Shown: piece by piece, positions 43,588 to 54,640 of the stretch | How positions within the stretch are numbered: the first letter of the stretch is position 1 | Layout of the letters: each line of letters begins with the position of its first letter | NCBI GenBank assembly: GCA_037043455.1 | Contig: JAWPHD010003267.1 | Coordinates: forward strand, 1 to 64,000 | DNA length: 64,000 nt | From: Cyrtodaria siliqua | Lineage: Eukaryota > Mollusca > Bivalvia > Adapedonta > Hiatellidae | Direction of reading: 5' to 3' | Notes under the pieces: generated by a model | Database searches by the model: none | What the model was told of the DNA's origin: nothing | Seen by the model: the letters and a program-made list of their open reading frames with translations, nothing else | Position numbers and translations under genes: made by a program

Positions 43588-45308
43588 TCAATCTATAATA
43601 TGCTGTGTCTGCCCATTAGTCCGTGAAATGATTCTGAATAATCTATAATATGCTGTGTCTGCCCATTAGTCCGTGAAATGTTTCTGATTAATCTACAATA
43701 TGCTATGTCTGCCCATTAGTCCGTGAAATGTTTCTGATTAATCTACAATATGCTAAGTCTGTCCATTAGTCCGTGAAATGTTTCTGATTAATCTATATTA
43801 TGCTGTGTCTGCCCATTAGTCCGTGAAATGTTTCTGATTAATCTATAATATGCTGTGTCTGCCCATTTAATAGTACCTGAGATGTTTCTTATTAATCTAT
43901 AATATGCTGTGTCTGCCCATTAGTTCGTGAAATGTTTCTGATTAATCTACAATATGCTACGTCTGCCCATTAGTCCGTGAAATGTTTCTGATTAATCTAT
44001 AATATGCTGTCTGCCCATTAGTCCGTGAAATGTTGCTGATTAATTTATAATATGCTATGTCTGCCCATTAGTCCGTGAAATGTTTCTGAATGTCTGCCCA
44101 TTAGTCCGTGAAATGTTTCTGATTAATTTATAATACGCTATGTCTGCCCATTTAATAGTCCCTGAGATGTTTCTGAATGTCTGCCCATTAGTCCGAGAAT
44201 TTTTTTCTGATTAATCTATACTATGCTATGTTTCCGTGAAATGTTTCTGATCAATCTATAATATGCTGTGTCTGCCCATTAGTCCGTGAAATGATTCTGA
44301 TTAATCTATAATATGCTGTGTCTGCCCATTAGTCCGTGAAATGTTTCTGATTAATCTACAATATGCTGTGTCTGTCCATTAGTCCGTGAAATGTTTCTGA
44401 TTAATCTATAATATGCTGTGTCTGCCCATTAGTCCGTGAAATGTTTCTGATTAATCTATAATATGCTGTGTCTGTCCATTAGTCCGTGAAATGTTTCTGA
44501 TTAATCTATAATATGCTGTGTCTGCCCATTAGTCCGTGAAATGTTTCTGATTAATCTATAATATGCTGTGTCTGCCCATTAGTCCGTGAAATGTTTCTGA
44601 TTAATCTATAATATGCTGTGTCTGTCCATTAGTCCGTGAAATGTTTCTGATTAATCTATAATATGCTGTGGCTGCCCTTTAGTCCGTGAAATGTTTCTGA
44701 TTAATCTATAATATGCTGTGTCTGCCCATTAGTCCGTGAAATGTTTCTGATTAATCTATAATATGCTGTGTCTGTCCATTAGTCCGTGAAATGTTTCTGA
44801 TTAATCTATAATATGCTGTGTCTGTCCATTAGTCCGTGAAATGTTTCTGATTAATCTATAATATGCTGTGTCTGCCCATTAGTCCGTGAAATGTTTCTGA
44901 TTAATCTATAATATGCTGTGTCTGTCCATTAGTCCGTGAAATGTTTCTGATTAATCTATAATATGCTGTGTCTGCCCTTTAGTCCGTGAAATGTTTCTGA
45001 TTAATCTATAATATGCTGTGTCTGTCCATTAGTCCGTGAAATGTTTCTGATTAATCTATAATATGCTGTGTCTGCCCTTTAGTCCGTGAAATGTTTCTGA
45101 TTAATCTATAATATGCTGTGTCTGCCCATTAGTCCGTGAAATGTTTCTGATTAATCTATAATATGCTGTGTCTGCCCATTTAATAGTCCCTGAGATGTTT
45201 CTTATTAATCTATAATATGCTGTGTCTGCCCATTAGTTCGTGAAATGTTTCTGATTAATCTATAATATGCTGTGTCTGCCCATTTAATAGTCCCTGAGAT
45301 GTTTCTTA
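43588..45308. repeat. 1,721-bp higher-order unit, copy 1
   Basis: Diagnostic variants (TAGTACCTGAG at 43871, CTACGTCTGCCC near 43957, CCGAGAATTTTTTTCTG at 44193, GTGGCTGCCCTTT near 44668) recur exactly 1,721 bp later. Copy 1 ends and copy 2 begins inside CTTATCAATC at about 45308/45309. Confidence 0.93.
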
Positions 45309-47029
45309 TCAATCTATAATATGCTGTGTCTGCCCATTAGTCCGTGAAATGATTCTGAATAATCTATAATATGCTGTGTCTGCCCATTAGTCCGTGAAAT
45401 GTTTCTGATTAATCTACAATATGCTATGTCTGCCCATTAGTCCGTGAAATGTTTCTGATTAATCTACAATATGCTAAGTCTGTCCATTAGTCCGTGAAAT
45501 GTTTCTGATTAATCTATATTATGCTGTGTCTGCCCATTAGTCCGTGAAATGTTTCTGATTAATCTATAATATGCTGTGTCTGCCCATTTAATAGTACCTG
45601 AGATGTTTCTTATTAATCTATAATATGCTGTGTCTGCCCATTAGTTCGTGAAATGTTTCTGATTAATCTACAATATGCTACGTCTGCCCATTAGTCCGTG
45701 AAATGTTTCTGATTAATCTATAATATGCTGTCTGCCCATTAGTCCGTGAAATGTTGCTGATTAATTTATAATATGCTATGTCTGCCCATTAGTCCGTGAA
45801 ATGTTTCTGAATGTCTGCCCATTAGTCCGTGAAATGTTTCTGATTAATTTATAATACGCTATTTCTGCCCATTTAATAGTCCCTGAGATGTTTCTGAATG
45901 TCTGCCCATTAGTCCGAGAATTTTTTTCTGATTAATCTATACTATGCTATGTTTCCGTGAAATGTTTCTGATCAATCTATAATATGCTGTGTCTGCCCAT
46001 TAGTCCGTGAAATGATTCTGATTAATCTATAATATGCTGTGTCTGCCCATTAGTCCGTGAAATGTTTCTGATTAATCTACAATATGCTGTGTCTGTCCAT
46101 TAGTCCGTGAAATGTTTCTGATTAATCTATAATATGCTGTGTCTGCCCATTAGTCCGTGAAATGTTTCTGATTAATCTATAATATGCTGTGTCTGTCCAT
46201 TAGTCCGTGAAATGTTTCTGATTAATCTATAATATGCTGTGTCTGCCCATTAGTCCGTGAAATGTTTCTGATTAATCTATAATATGCTGTGTCTGCCCAT
46301 TAGTCCGTGAAATGTTTCTGATTAATCTATAATATGCTGTGTCTGTCCATTAGTCCGTGAAATGTTTCTGATTAATCTATAATATGCTGTGGCTGCCCTT
46401 TAGTCCGTGAAATGTTTCTGATTAATCTATAATATGCTGTGTCTGCCCATTAGTCCGTGAAATGTTTCTGATTAATCTATAATATGCTGTGTCTGTCCAT
46501 TAGTCCGTGAAATGTTTCTGATTAATCTATAATATGCTGTGTCTGTCCATTAGTCCGTGAAATGTTTCTGATTAATCTATAATATGCTGTGTCTGCCCAT
46601 TAGTCCGTGAAATGTTTCTGATTAATCTATAATATGCTGTGTCTGTCCATTAGTCCGTGAAATGTTTCTGATTAATCTATAATATGCTGTGTCTGCCCTT
46701 TAGTCCGTGAAATGTTTCTGATTAATCTATAATATGCTGTGTCTGTCCATTAGTCCGTGAAATGTTTCTGATTAATCTATAATATGCTGTGTCTGCCCTT
46801 TAGTCCGTGAAATGTTTCTGATTAATCTATAATATGCTGTGTCTGCCCATTAGTCCGTGAAATGTTTCTGATTAATCTATAATATGCTGTGTCTGCCCAT
46901 TTAATAGTCCCTGAGATGTTTCTTATTAATCTATAATATGCTGTGTCTGCCCATTAGTTCGTGAAATGTTTCTGATTAATCTATAATATGCTGTGTCTGC
47001 CCATTTAATAGTCCCTGAGATGTTTCTTA
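45309..47029. repeat. 1,721-bp higher-order unit, copy 2
   Basis: Head-to-tail duplicate of 43588-45308. Only one difference was noticed by eye (CTATGTCTGCCC against CTATTTCTGCCC near 45860), apart from the duplication joint. Confidence 0.93.
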
Positions 47030-47701
47030 TTAATCTATAATATGCTGTGTCTGCCCATTAGTCCGTGAAATGTTTCTGATTAATCTATAATATGCTGTCT
47101 GCCCATTAGTCCGTGAAATGTTGCTGATTAATTTATAATATGCTATGTCTGCCCATTAGTCCGTGAAATGTTTCTGAATGTCTGCCCATTAGTCCGTGAA
47201 ATGTTTCTGATTAATTTATAATACGCTATGTCTGCCCATTAGTCCGTGAAATGTTTCTGAATGTCTGCCCATTAGTCCGTGAAATGTTTCTGATTAATTT
47301 ATAATACGCTATGTCTGCCCATTTAATAGTCCCTGAGATGTTTCTGAACGTCTGCCCATTAGTCCGTGAAATGTTTCTGATTAATTTATAATACGCTATG
47401 TCTGCCCATTTAATAGTCCCTGCGATGTTTCTGAATGTCTGCCCATTAGTCCGTGAAATGTTTCTGATTAATTTATAATACACTATGTCTGCCCATTAGT
47501 CCGTGAAATGTTTCTGATTAATTTATAATACGCTATGTCTGCCCATTAGTCCGTGAAATGTTTCTGATTAATTTATAATACACTATGTCTGCCCATTAGT
47601 CCGTGAAATGTTTCTGATTAATTTATAATACGCTATGTCTGCCCATTTAATAGTCCCTGCGATGTTTCTGATTAATCTATAATATGCTATGTCATTAGTC
47701 C

Positions 47702-48049
47702 AGCATTGTAGATAGTATTATCGATAAAAATACTGACATAAGTACTGGGATAAATACTTTAGTGAAGTCGCTGTATAATTCACGTGAATTTTTGATTTCC
47801 TTTGTTGTTTATTTTTCATTCAATGGCCAATTAATACGCATAGTTAATTGTGCATCAATTTAAATATGACTATATTGATAAACAATGGGATGTGTACTTT
47901 GAGTGTAAATATACTCATATCGTGTTCATATGTTTTATACGTTATTTACTTCGTTGTTTTTTTTCAGCAGCAAACTACTAATGCATGATACTAATTAATA
48001 TAAATGACTGCATATCAAATGCGTACGTTGTATACTTGACTCATATCAT
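47702..48049. other. No gene seen
   Basis: AT-rich DNA after the satellite; no recognised feature. Confidence 0.5.
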
Positions 48050-48175
48050 GTTCATTTACAACATACTCTTCTCATTGTATTGAAATGTATTGAATTGTAT
48101 CCGCCTGTATTGTATTGGCGAAAAACATTGTAATGTTTGTGCCGAATAAAGAATTGAAATTGAAAATTGAATTGA
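48050..48175 (+). repeat. Retroelement 3' end with AATAAA and ATTGAA tail
   Basis: TTGTATTGGCGAAAAACATT and GTGCCGAATAAAGAATTGAA, then an (ATTGAAA)n-type tail, resemble the terminus of a non-LTR element. Only the end is present. Confidence 0.5.
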
Positions 48176-48216
48176 GTCCGCGAAATGTTTCTGATTATTA
48201 GTCTTCAGAATTGAAA

Positions 48217-48287
48217 GAGATGACGTAAGAGATGACGTATGCGATGATTTAAGAGATGACGTATGCGATGACGTAAGAGATGACGTT
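48217..48287. repeat. 12-bp minisatellite of GAGATGACGTAA
   Basis: Five TGACGT units plus one decayed (GATGATTTAAGA), alternating GTAAGAGA and GTATGCGA spacers. Confidence 0.92.
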
Positions 48288-48339
48288 TGGGTACGCTTTA
48301 CATACAGTAATCCTGCACCTCCGACCGGAGAGAGAAAAC

Positions 48340-48818
48340 TATACTGAAAGGAAAAATTGCCTATACTACAATATTATACACACCTAATTCCACGTAATAT
48401 TTCAGATATACCTCAACGTGTTTCGTACGAAAAGGGGCTACAACTAATTACAGAAAGGACAACTCTGTCATGTAGTAGACCTTTTAATCAAAATATACTT
48501 TGTTACACGAAATTCATAAATGTTGAAGTTTCGCTTGAAAACTTTAAGCCATTTTAGTATTGTGTTTAATTTTAAGAGACTGCAACGTTTAAAGTCTAAG
48601 TTTGCCCACGTGCACCTGCTTGAGCCAAATGCGCTTTCTGTCGATAATGAAACTTTAAATGGGTAACCATTGGTGTGCTGTTTAAACCTTTTTTGAAAGG
48701 ACAGGCATAATGTCGCCCTGTATCATTTGATTAGCGGTAGCATAATATAGCGGAAATACTCATTGCGTTTTTTTTTTCCTTTCAGTATATATTGCGTTTC
48801 TTTTTCCTTTCAGTGTAT
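48340..48818 (+). mobile_element. MITE-like family F, copy 1
   Basis: Begins TATACTGAAAGGAAAAATTG and ends GCGTTTTTTTTTTCCTTTCA plus a second, adjacent GCGTTTCTTTTTCCTTTCAG, so the right terminal repeat is doubled. The internal sequence (AAAAGGGGCTACAACTAATT, GTAGACCTTTTAATCAAAAT, TGTCGCCCTGTATCATTTGA) matches 60282-60699 in reverse. No coding capacity. Confidence 0.88.
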
Positions 48819-49070
48819 ATATATATATATTTGTCTGGTGGGAGGTGAGGGGAGGTGAGAGCTTAATACCCACCTAGCCTTCATTGTGGTTGATTCCAAG
48901 ATATCTAAATGAGGTCAGATATACGGAGAATTAATACCCTAACAACGCAGAACATGTCCGTCAAGTTTGACAAGTTGTGAATGCACTGCCTTGGTGTGAC
49001 ACGACGTGTTCAATGTCAACGTTCTGCTATTAAGGCGGATCCAACGGCATTTTACATGCTTTTTTAAAAC

Positions 49071-49405
49071 CAGGCGCGTATCCAGGCATACGCACGTACG
49101 CCAATGTGTACAATTCGTCAGCAAAAGTGAAAAAATAAAAGTTCCAAAAGTTCCAAATATGCAATAAAAACTGAAGGCTGAGGTGGTGGGTATGGGCTAG
49201 TGTCAAACAAAATGCCATATTAACGCTAAAATATAGCTTGAGAACGCATCATTTGCCTCCTAATTTTCAAAATGTTCATGACCCCCACCGGCGGGAGGCG
49301 GAAACCCCCTCGCACACCTAGCCAACCTCGCAGCGCCGCTGCTCGGTTCGCAGCTACGTTTCTCATATCTGGCGTACATTTCAAAATGCTCCAGGTACGC
49401 CCCTG
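49071..49405. mobile_element. hAT-like non-autonomous element, larger copy
   Basis: Left end CAGGCGCGTATCCAGG, right end GGTACGCCCCTG, an imperfect inverted pair around a CAGGGGCGTA-type terminus. It shares CATACGCACGTACGC and AATATGCAATAAAAACTGAA with 4143-4316. The GC-rich interior (GACCCCCACCGGCGGGAGGC) gives overlapping minus-strand frames that are not genes. Confidence 0.55.
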
Positions 49406-49859
49406 AAAACGACACAAATCTACAGAAATCGTATGCACGAGTGGGTGAGTATTTAGTACAGATACCTAAACATGACACACAATTCAAGAACGTGAACTAT
49501 ATTATTACGTGTATCACCATAATTAACCTGTTTACGATTCGGATCATTCGCGAAAACTCGGGCACAACGAGCTCATGAAGCCTGAGACCACTGGCGGTAG
49601 TTTATATAAACAGGATAAAAGTTACAAATATATGTAGTATGAGAAAACGAAACATAAGGAGCATGTTGCCTCCGAGACACGACTTAATCTATACTATATC
49701 TGTTTTATAGATTACAACAGAAAACGTAACAATATCTTACTAAAAGTAGCTAGAGTACGTACGTATATACTATTACATCTGAATTTCATATTACGTACTT
49801 GCCACTAGAATTGATATTGGAAGAAATGTTTTGACCATCTTACTAGCATTATATTTAGA

Positions 49860-52015
49860 TCATGTGATTTTGATGCGCGCATTTTTGCGGGGGACATTAA
49901 CGCAAGATGTGGATATGAGTATGAAATTGGTTCATGCTTGGATGAATTAAACTTGCCAACACGGACAGTTCTTGATCATGTTGATGGGACAAAACATACG
50001 AGCGGTTCCGTATTCACTGATTTTCTCAAAGATACACTTAACGGTAGACTCACCCCGGAGCTAGATAATTATACATGCATATCCCTAAGAGGTCTGTCTA
50101 GTGGACTACGTGTTTGTGCCTGTGGAGGATTTTAATTGTTTTAAATATTTCTCTGTTTCACCTGTTACAGATCTTATCAAGGATCAACGCCAGACCACTC
50201 TGTAATCGTCACGTTCTCAAATTAGGTATTAATATTGATTTACGTGACAAGCGTGATCATACAGTTAAAGTCAAAGGCCCGGTACCAAACGATAGAATGA
50301 ACTTAAAGCATACTGTCAGAGATATTCAGCAACATGTTATGAACAATGGGAATATAGCAATTTTGATAAACAATGCCATCGCACGTATTGGAAATTAATT
50401 TTTTTTCAAGAGAACAGCTAGGTTGATTCTATATATATAGTGAGATTTGTAATATATACTATAAAGGAATGGACGACAGACTTCTGTTTTTCAATATCAA
50501 AAATACTAAAAATGCCAAACGATCATTAAACCCATCGTCGGAACGCATGTTTGATTGATTACGTTATCACTCCATGAATGGAGTGATAACGTAATCAATC
50601 AAACGTGGGTTATAAATGGAGTGATAACTTAATCAATCAAACATGGGTTCCGACGATGCATTAAACCATGGTGGTCAGACAATTTGGCCTCAGTATTTGA
50701 CGACTATCATAAAGCGGAAAAGGAGTATCTTAAATGTAAGATCGAACGTAGCCGTCTTTTGCAAATATTTAAGCGTAAACGATGATTCAAAGATTTGAAA
50801 CTAATACATTAAAAAAACTATGCCGGAGTAGGAAGCAGGGCGACATTTCAAAACGAGGTCAAATTTGAAGATGGTCGTGTCAGCTCGGACCATGATGACA
50901 GTATGAATAAATGGAGAAGTGATTTTAGTGATCTTTTAAACACAACTTCAGAAGAAGAAAACATAGACTATCAGGAATTTGAAAATATACATGATCAAAC
51001 TCAGTTTGAAGGCGCTGAAATATTCAACTCTACGATTACTTTTTTAGAGTGTAAAGCAATCTAAAGCTGTAGGTATCGACTGTTTACCAAAACGAAGTGT
51101 TTAAAAATGACCTATCAGTTAATATTTTGTGTGCATTATTTAACATGTGTTTGTAAAATAATTGTGTACCGTCACTGTGGTTTAAAATCCATTATAAAAC
51201 CTATCCCTAAAAATGTTAAAAATGACCCAAGGATACCAACCAATTACAGAGGGATTAACCTTATATCAACAGTGTGTAAATTATTTACAAATATTTTGAA
51301 TAAAAGTCTGGGGACGTTTTTGGAGGCAAATGACTTCAAAATGGATTTCGAGCAAATAGGTCGTGCGAAGATCACGTGTTCAGTCTAACGTCAATTATAA
51401 GAAACCGTTAACACCGCAATGAACCTACATTGACATGGCCAAAGCTTTTGATAACATAAATAGTGACATATTGTACATTCAATTAGCAAATCTCGGTATT
51501 ATAGGAAATCTTTTAGATGTCATTAAGACGTTGTATTCGGAATGTGGTGCGAGCGTTAACGTAAATGGAAATTGTACAGACTGGTTTGACATCACTTCCG
51601 GTGTGAAGCAAGGTGACGTAATCTCATCGATATTATTTGCAATATTCATAAATGATTTGGCAACCGATATTAAAGAAATGAACTTGGGTATTAATATTGA
51701 TGAAACAATAAATGTGAGCATTCTCCTTTTTGCAGACGACATTGTAATATTGGCACCGTCTGAACGGATTATTCAGTTAATGTTAGGTCGTTTAAATGTG
51801 TGGTGTGTCGAAAACAAAGTGAATATTAACGTTAATAAAACCAAAGTCATTCACTTTAGAAAACAGTCACACAGGAGAACTGAAGAATCATTTTACATCG
51901 GAGAATCTACAATAGAAATATGAGCAAATTATAAATATCATGAAACGGTATTAAATGAGTTCCATGATTTCACGGAAACAGCAAATGCTTGGAGCGAATC
52001 AGCCGACAGAGCGTT
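49860..52015 (+). pseudogene. Decayed LINE: endonuclease and reverse transcriptase
   Basis: Endonuclease: IFAGDINARCGYEYE (catalytic Asp/Asn) at about 49890; VDYVFVPVEDFNCFKYFSVS and PDHSVIVTF (catalytic Asp-His) at 50103-50220 in shifted frames. Linker: LGINIDLRD, and KPWWSDNLASVFDDYHKAEK at about 50664-50725. RT: IIKPIPKNVKNDPRIPTNYR and GINLISTVCKLFTNILNKSL (51190-51310), MAKAFDNINSD (motif A, 51435), SGVKQGDVISSILFAIFIND (motif B), LLFADDIVILAPSE (motif C, about 51725). The frame then stops after EESFYIGESTIEI, with YHETVLNEFHDF beyond. Many frameshifts, stops and a palindromic insertion at 50533-50658. Clade uncertain (RTE- or CR1-like). Confidence 0.85.
50533..50658. mobile_element. 126-bp palindromic element with 9-bp TSD
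   Basis: Ends CATCGTCGGAAC / GTTCCGACGATG, and the arms extend over GCATGTTTGATTGATTACG, TTATCACTCCAT. The right arm is present one and a half times (50578-50611 and 50616-50658). Flanked by CATTAAACC at 50524-50532 and 50659-50667, a perfect 9-bp duplication, within the LINE. A 9-bp target site is typical of Mutator-like elements. Confidence 0.9.
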
Positions 52016-52119
52016 CTCAAAAGAGTATGATAATGGACCTTTGAAAACGGCCGAACACGACAAATACAAAATATTGCAGTCTCGGTTTGATTGAGACTGT
52101 TCATGAACGGTAGAGTCTT
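52012..52119 (-). repeat. Repeat family D with stem-loop, copy 2
   Basis: Reverse complement of 33637-33742: GAGTATGATAATGGACCTTT, GGCCGAACACGACAAATAC, and the same 7-bp stem (52077-52083 with 52093-52099). It cuts off the LINE reading frame at its left edge. Confidence 0.85.
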
Positions 52120-52745
52120 ATTTCTAATATGTATAACAAAAAGGATACTATGTTTACGACATACACTAAGGTTTACGATACTAAGGTAGCAGACAACAGT
52201 TTTAGCATCAGTTTCGAATTGGCCCCGGTGAAATTCTGAAATAAGCGATAAATGTGAATATTGAAGCTTATCTCTTCTTGAAAACATCTGTCTATGCTTT
52301 ATTTCTGTTATGACTGGTGAGAATGGAGTTTGAGAAACAATTTGACAAGCTTCCCTGACACCCTGGCTGACACCCATAGAATTGTTCAGGGTTGAAATGC
52401 GAAACTGAGTCTTTGTGGAAAATCTGTGAATTTTGTGTTTCTATTAAAATGTCAACAAACAGGTTGAAATACTGGAACTTATCAATGGATGGTGGGTATA
52501 TTGGTATTGATTTGTAGGTTGTACTTCAAGTTGACAGCAAGAAAAAACGCAGCACTTTGTGATATAATTTGCGCCTAACATGTGTGTGTGTTTCGACAAA
52601 TGTCCACTTCGACTCGGAACAGCAACATTTTTCGCGACTTTGTTAGACAGATTGAGTGTGTCAGTATGCTTGTTCCAATAATGGATAAAATATGTTTCCA
52701 TGAACCTATATACAACGACAAGATTAGTGATTGCTTAACTCAGAG
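52120..52745. other. No gene seen
   Basis: Open frames on both strands (for example 52444-52701 minus, 52582-52764 plus) overlap each other and carry no recognised domain. Confidence 0.4.
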
Positions 52746-52990
52746 CAGGTTGTTTGCCAATTGAAATTGAGCTTGGACGTTACCTTTGTATCCCCAGGGA
52801 ACAGTTTCTCTGTAAACAGTGTATAATAAATGCGGTGGAGAGTGAAAACATTGTTTGCTACATTGTAGCAAATATGAAGGACATGCTAAACAATACATTT
52901 GATCAATTCATTACTCAGTCTGATAGTATGTTACCTGACAACGAACAAGTGAAACTCATTAAATGTACTGGATCCAAAATGTTTTAAGAA
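52746..52990 (+). pseudogene. LINE C-terminal region remnant
   Basis: PIEIELGRYLCIPREQFLCK then QCIINAVESEN resembles the (I/L)E.GRY...R..R.C..C......E.E segment at the C-terminus of several invertebrate LINEs (compare 54304-54633). The usual HF..C that follows is lost. It may be the displaced C-terminus of the LINE at 49860-52015, but this is inference. Confidence 0.5.
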
Positions 52991-53812
52991 ATAGAATAAT
53001 TCATGAGTACCTTATTAGGTGCAATATAAGCACTCGTACACAACACTATGTTTTACTTTTTAAATTACTTCATTGTTTGTGTTTTCGCATTATTTAAATA
53101 TGTATCTCACTGAGTTAACAGAACTCCGGGTATGACAACGTGATCCTCATATTATCATGTTGGAAATTATTGTAAAAATGGTTCACACTATTTTTATTTA
53201 TACATATATTAAATTAAATGTATCCATATTGGGGTTTTAAAATCAGACCACACCAAAAGAAGATACAAAGATGTACAAAATAATTTTATTTTTTTAATAT
53301 AATTATCACTACAAACTAGTTTTATAAAAGGCTAAAGTCAACTGAGCACCAACGATAAACACCGAGTTTACCCCCTACCAGAATGTGGAGGTCTTTTATT
53401 TTATTGATCACTGATTGGTCAAGTTATTTTGAAGATGTCATGTGCAAGTTATGAATATCAAACGTCGATATCGTGTTCGTGTTCGGCGATTTCCAAATTT
53501 CTCCTTTCATACTTTTTTTTGAATCACAAACATTTATTTAAATCACAACTTTTGAAGTAAATCTTATAGCGATTTAATAAATAGTGTTCATATTGAGCGA
53601 TGTGTAGCAGATTCAGTGACATCAGAGTACATTTAGTAAATCGAACGTCGATTTATTAAAGCGCAAATATTTATTAAATTGCAAATATTTATTTAAATCA
53701 AAATAATTTAGTTAAATTTAGAATTTGAAATGGACATGCACATTTAGTAAACACAATTCCTATTAAGTAATGCGATGCGGAATTAATGAATTCATTACAC
53801 ATTGAGTATATA
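52991..53812. other. No gene seen
   Basis: AT-rich, with several ATTTATTAAAT(T/C) variants at 53640-53790. Confidence 0.5.
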
Positions 53813-53990
53813 GTGGAGTGCTTGGTTCAGCGGTACAGCGCCGGACTTTAGATCGACAAGTCGTGGGTTTGATCCTCGCCATGGCCATGTTATTTATCCT
53901 TGAGCAAAATGATTAATCCACATTGCTACTGGTTATACCCAGGAAACCTATATAAAATCGTCGAAACGGGGTGTTGCAGTATCAGTAGAT
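53813..53990 (+). mobile_element. tRNA-derived SINE, third family
   Basis: The head TGCTTGGTTCAGCGGTACAG (A-box-like) and GTGGGTTTGATCCTCGCCAT (B box) are followed by TTATCCTTGAGCAAAATGAT and TAATCCACATTGCTACTGG, a core-like segment, then an AGTAGATAGATATATA tail. It cannot be a tRNA gene because the 3' acceptor half is absent. Confidence 0.75.
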
Positions 53991-54068
53991 AGATATATAC
54001 ATAGGTATAGAACGTCAATTTATTTAAATCGTGTTAATTTATTAATGTTACGGATCTACTTCCATACG

Positions 54069-54640
54069 ATAGATAGACAGATATATACTTTTATTGACTT
54101 AAACTATTACAGTTTTTCATCATTACAAATATATGATAATTATAATATACACACACGTGACAGATTTTAACACTGCAAATACAACAAAATAATCATTACG
54201 TTTTTCTTTGTTTCATACATATTTAAACAAACAAAAACATGCACATATTAGTGTATGTCAATGATAAACGAGGATGTTCTAAAATAAGATATCTAGTGTT
54301 TTTTTAGTCTGTTAAAATGGATGTAGATAGCCTTAATACAAATGCATCGGAAATGAATTTACTTAAACTAAGAATAATCTTTTTGTTTAATGACTGCAAC
54401 AATTTCACAAATGTAAACATGCTTGGTCTAGTTGTGTAATATTTAGGAATGTATTTGTTTCTAATGTTAGTGTAAGTAGTACAGATCAAAATAAAATGGT
54501 ACTCGTCTTCAATATCGTAGGTGTTACACATTTCGCACACTCTTTCGCTTCTCTCTGTTATCCCTCTTGAGTATCTCCCTGTTTCTATTCTTAAACAAGG
54601 ATTAAGGACAGCTTGCTTATTTACTGCTAACATGCCTCCT
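54069..54640 (-). pseudogene. LINE 3' end with C-terminal zinc region
   Basis: A 109-codon minus frame: LRIETGRYSRGITERSERVC, then EMCNTYDIEDEYHFILIC (C-x2-C ... H-x4-C zinc-binding pattern), YIPKYYTTRPSMFTFVKLLQ. This is a typical LINE ORF2 C-terminus. Its 3' UTR has AATAAA (complement at 54090-54095) and ends in a GATA/GACA-type simple tail near 54069. 5' truncated at about 54640. Confidence 0.85.

Larger units (their letters stand above)
41597..47701. repeat. 50-bp satellite array, about 120 units
   Basis: The unit runs GTGAAATGTTTCTGATTAAT, CTATAATATGCTGTGTCTGC, CCATTAGTCC (50 bp). Variant units recur in fixed order: short ones lacking GCCCATTAGT (TGTTTCCGTGAAATG or TGTCTCCGTGAAATG), ones with CCATTTAATAGTCCCTGAGATG, ones with CCGAGAATTTTTTCTG, and ones collapsed to TTCTGAATGTCTGCCC. 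This gives higher-order structure. The 85-aa repetitive frame at 47226-47483 is the array translated. One monomer-like piece (GTCCGCGAAATGTTTCTGAT) lies apart at 48177. Confidence 0.98.

Noticed and set aside
47226..47483. 85-aa repetitive protein on the minus strand
   Set aside because: It is the translation of satellite units that happen to lack stops; no start context or domain.
41597..47701. Regularly repeated array as a possible CRISPR array
   Set aside because: Units are contiguous 50-bp repeats with no unique spacers, and the context is eukaryotic; it is a satellite.
49226..49487. 70- and 75-aa minus-strand frames in GC-rich DNA
   Set aside because: They lie inside the hAT-like repeat and overlap each other in two frames.
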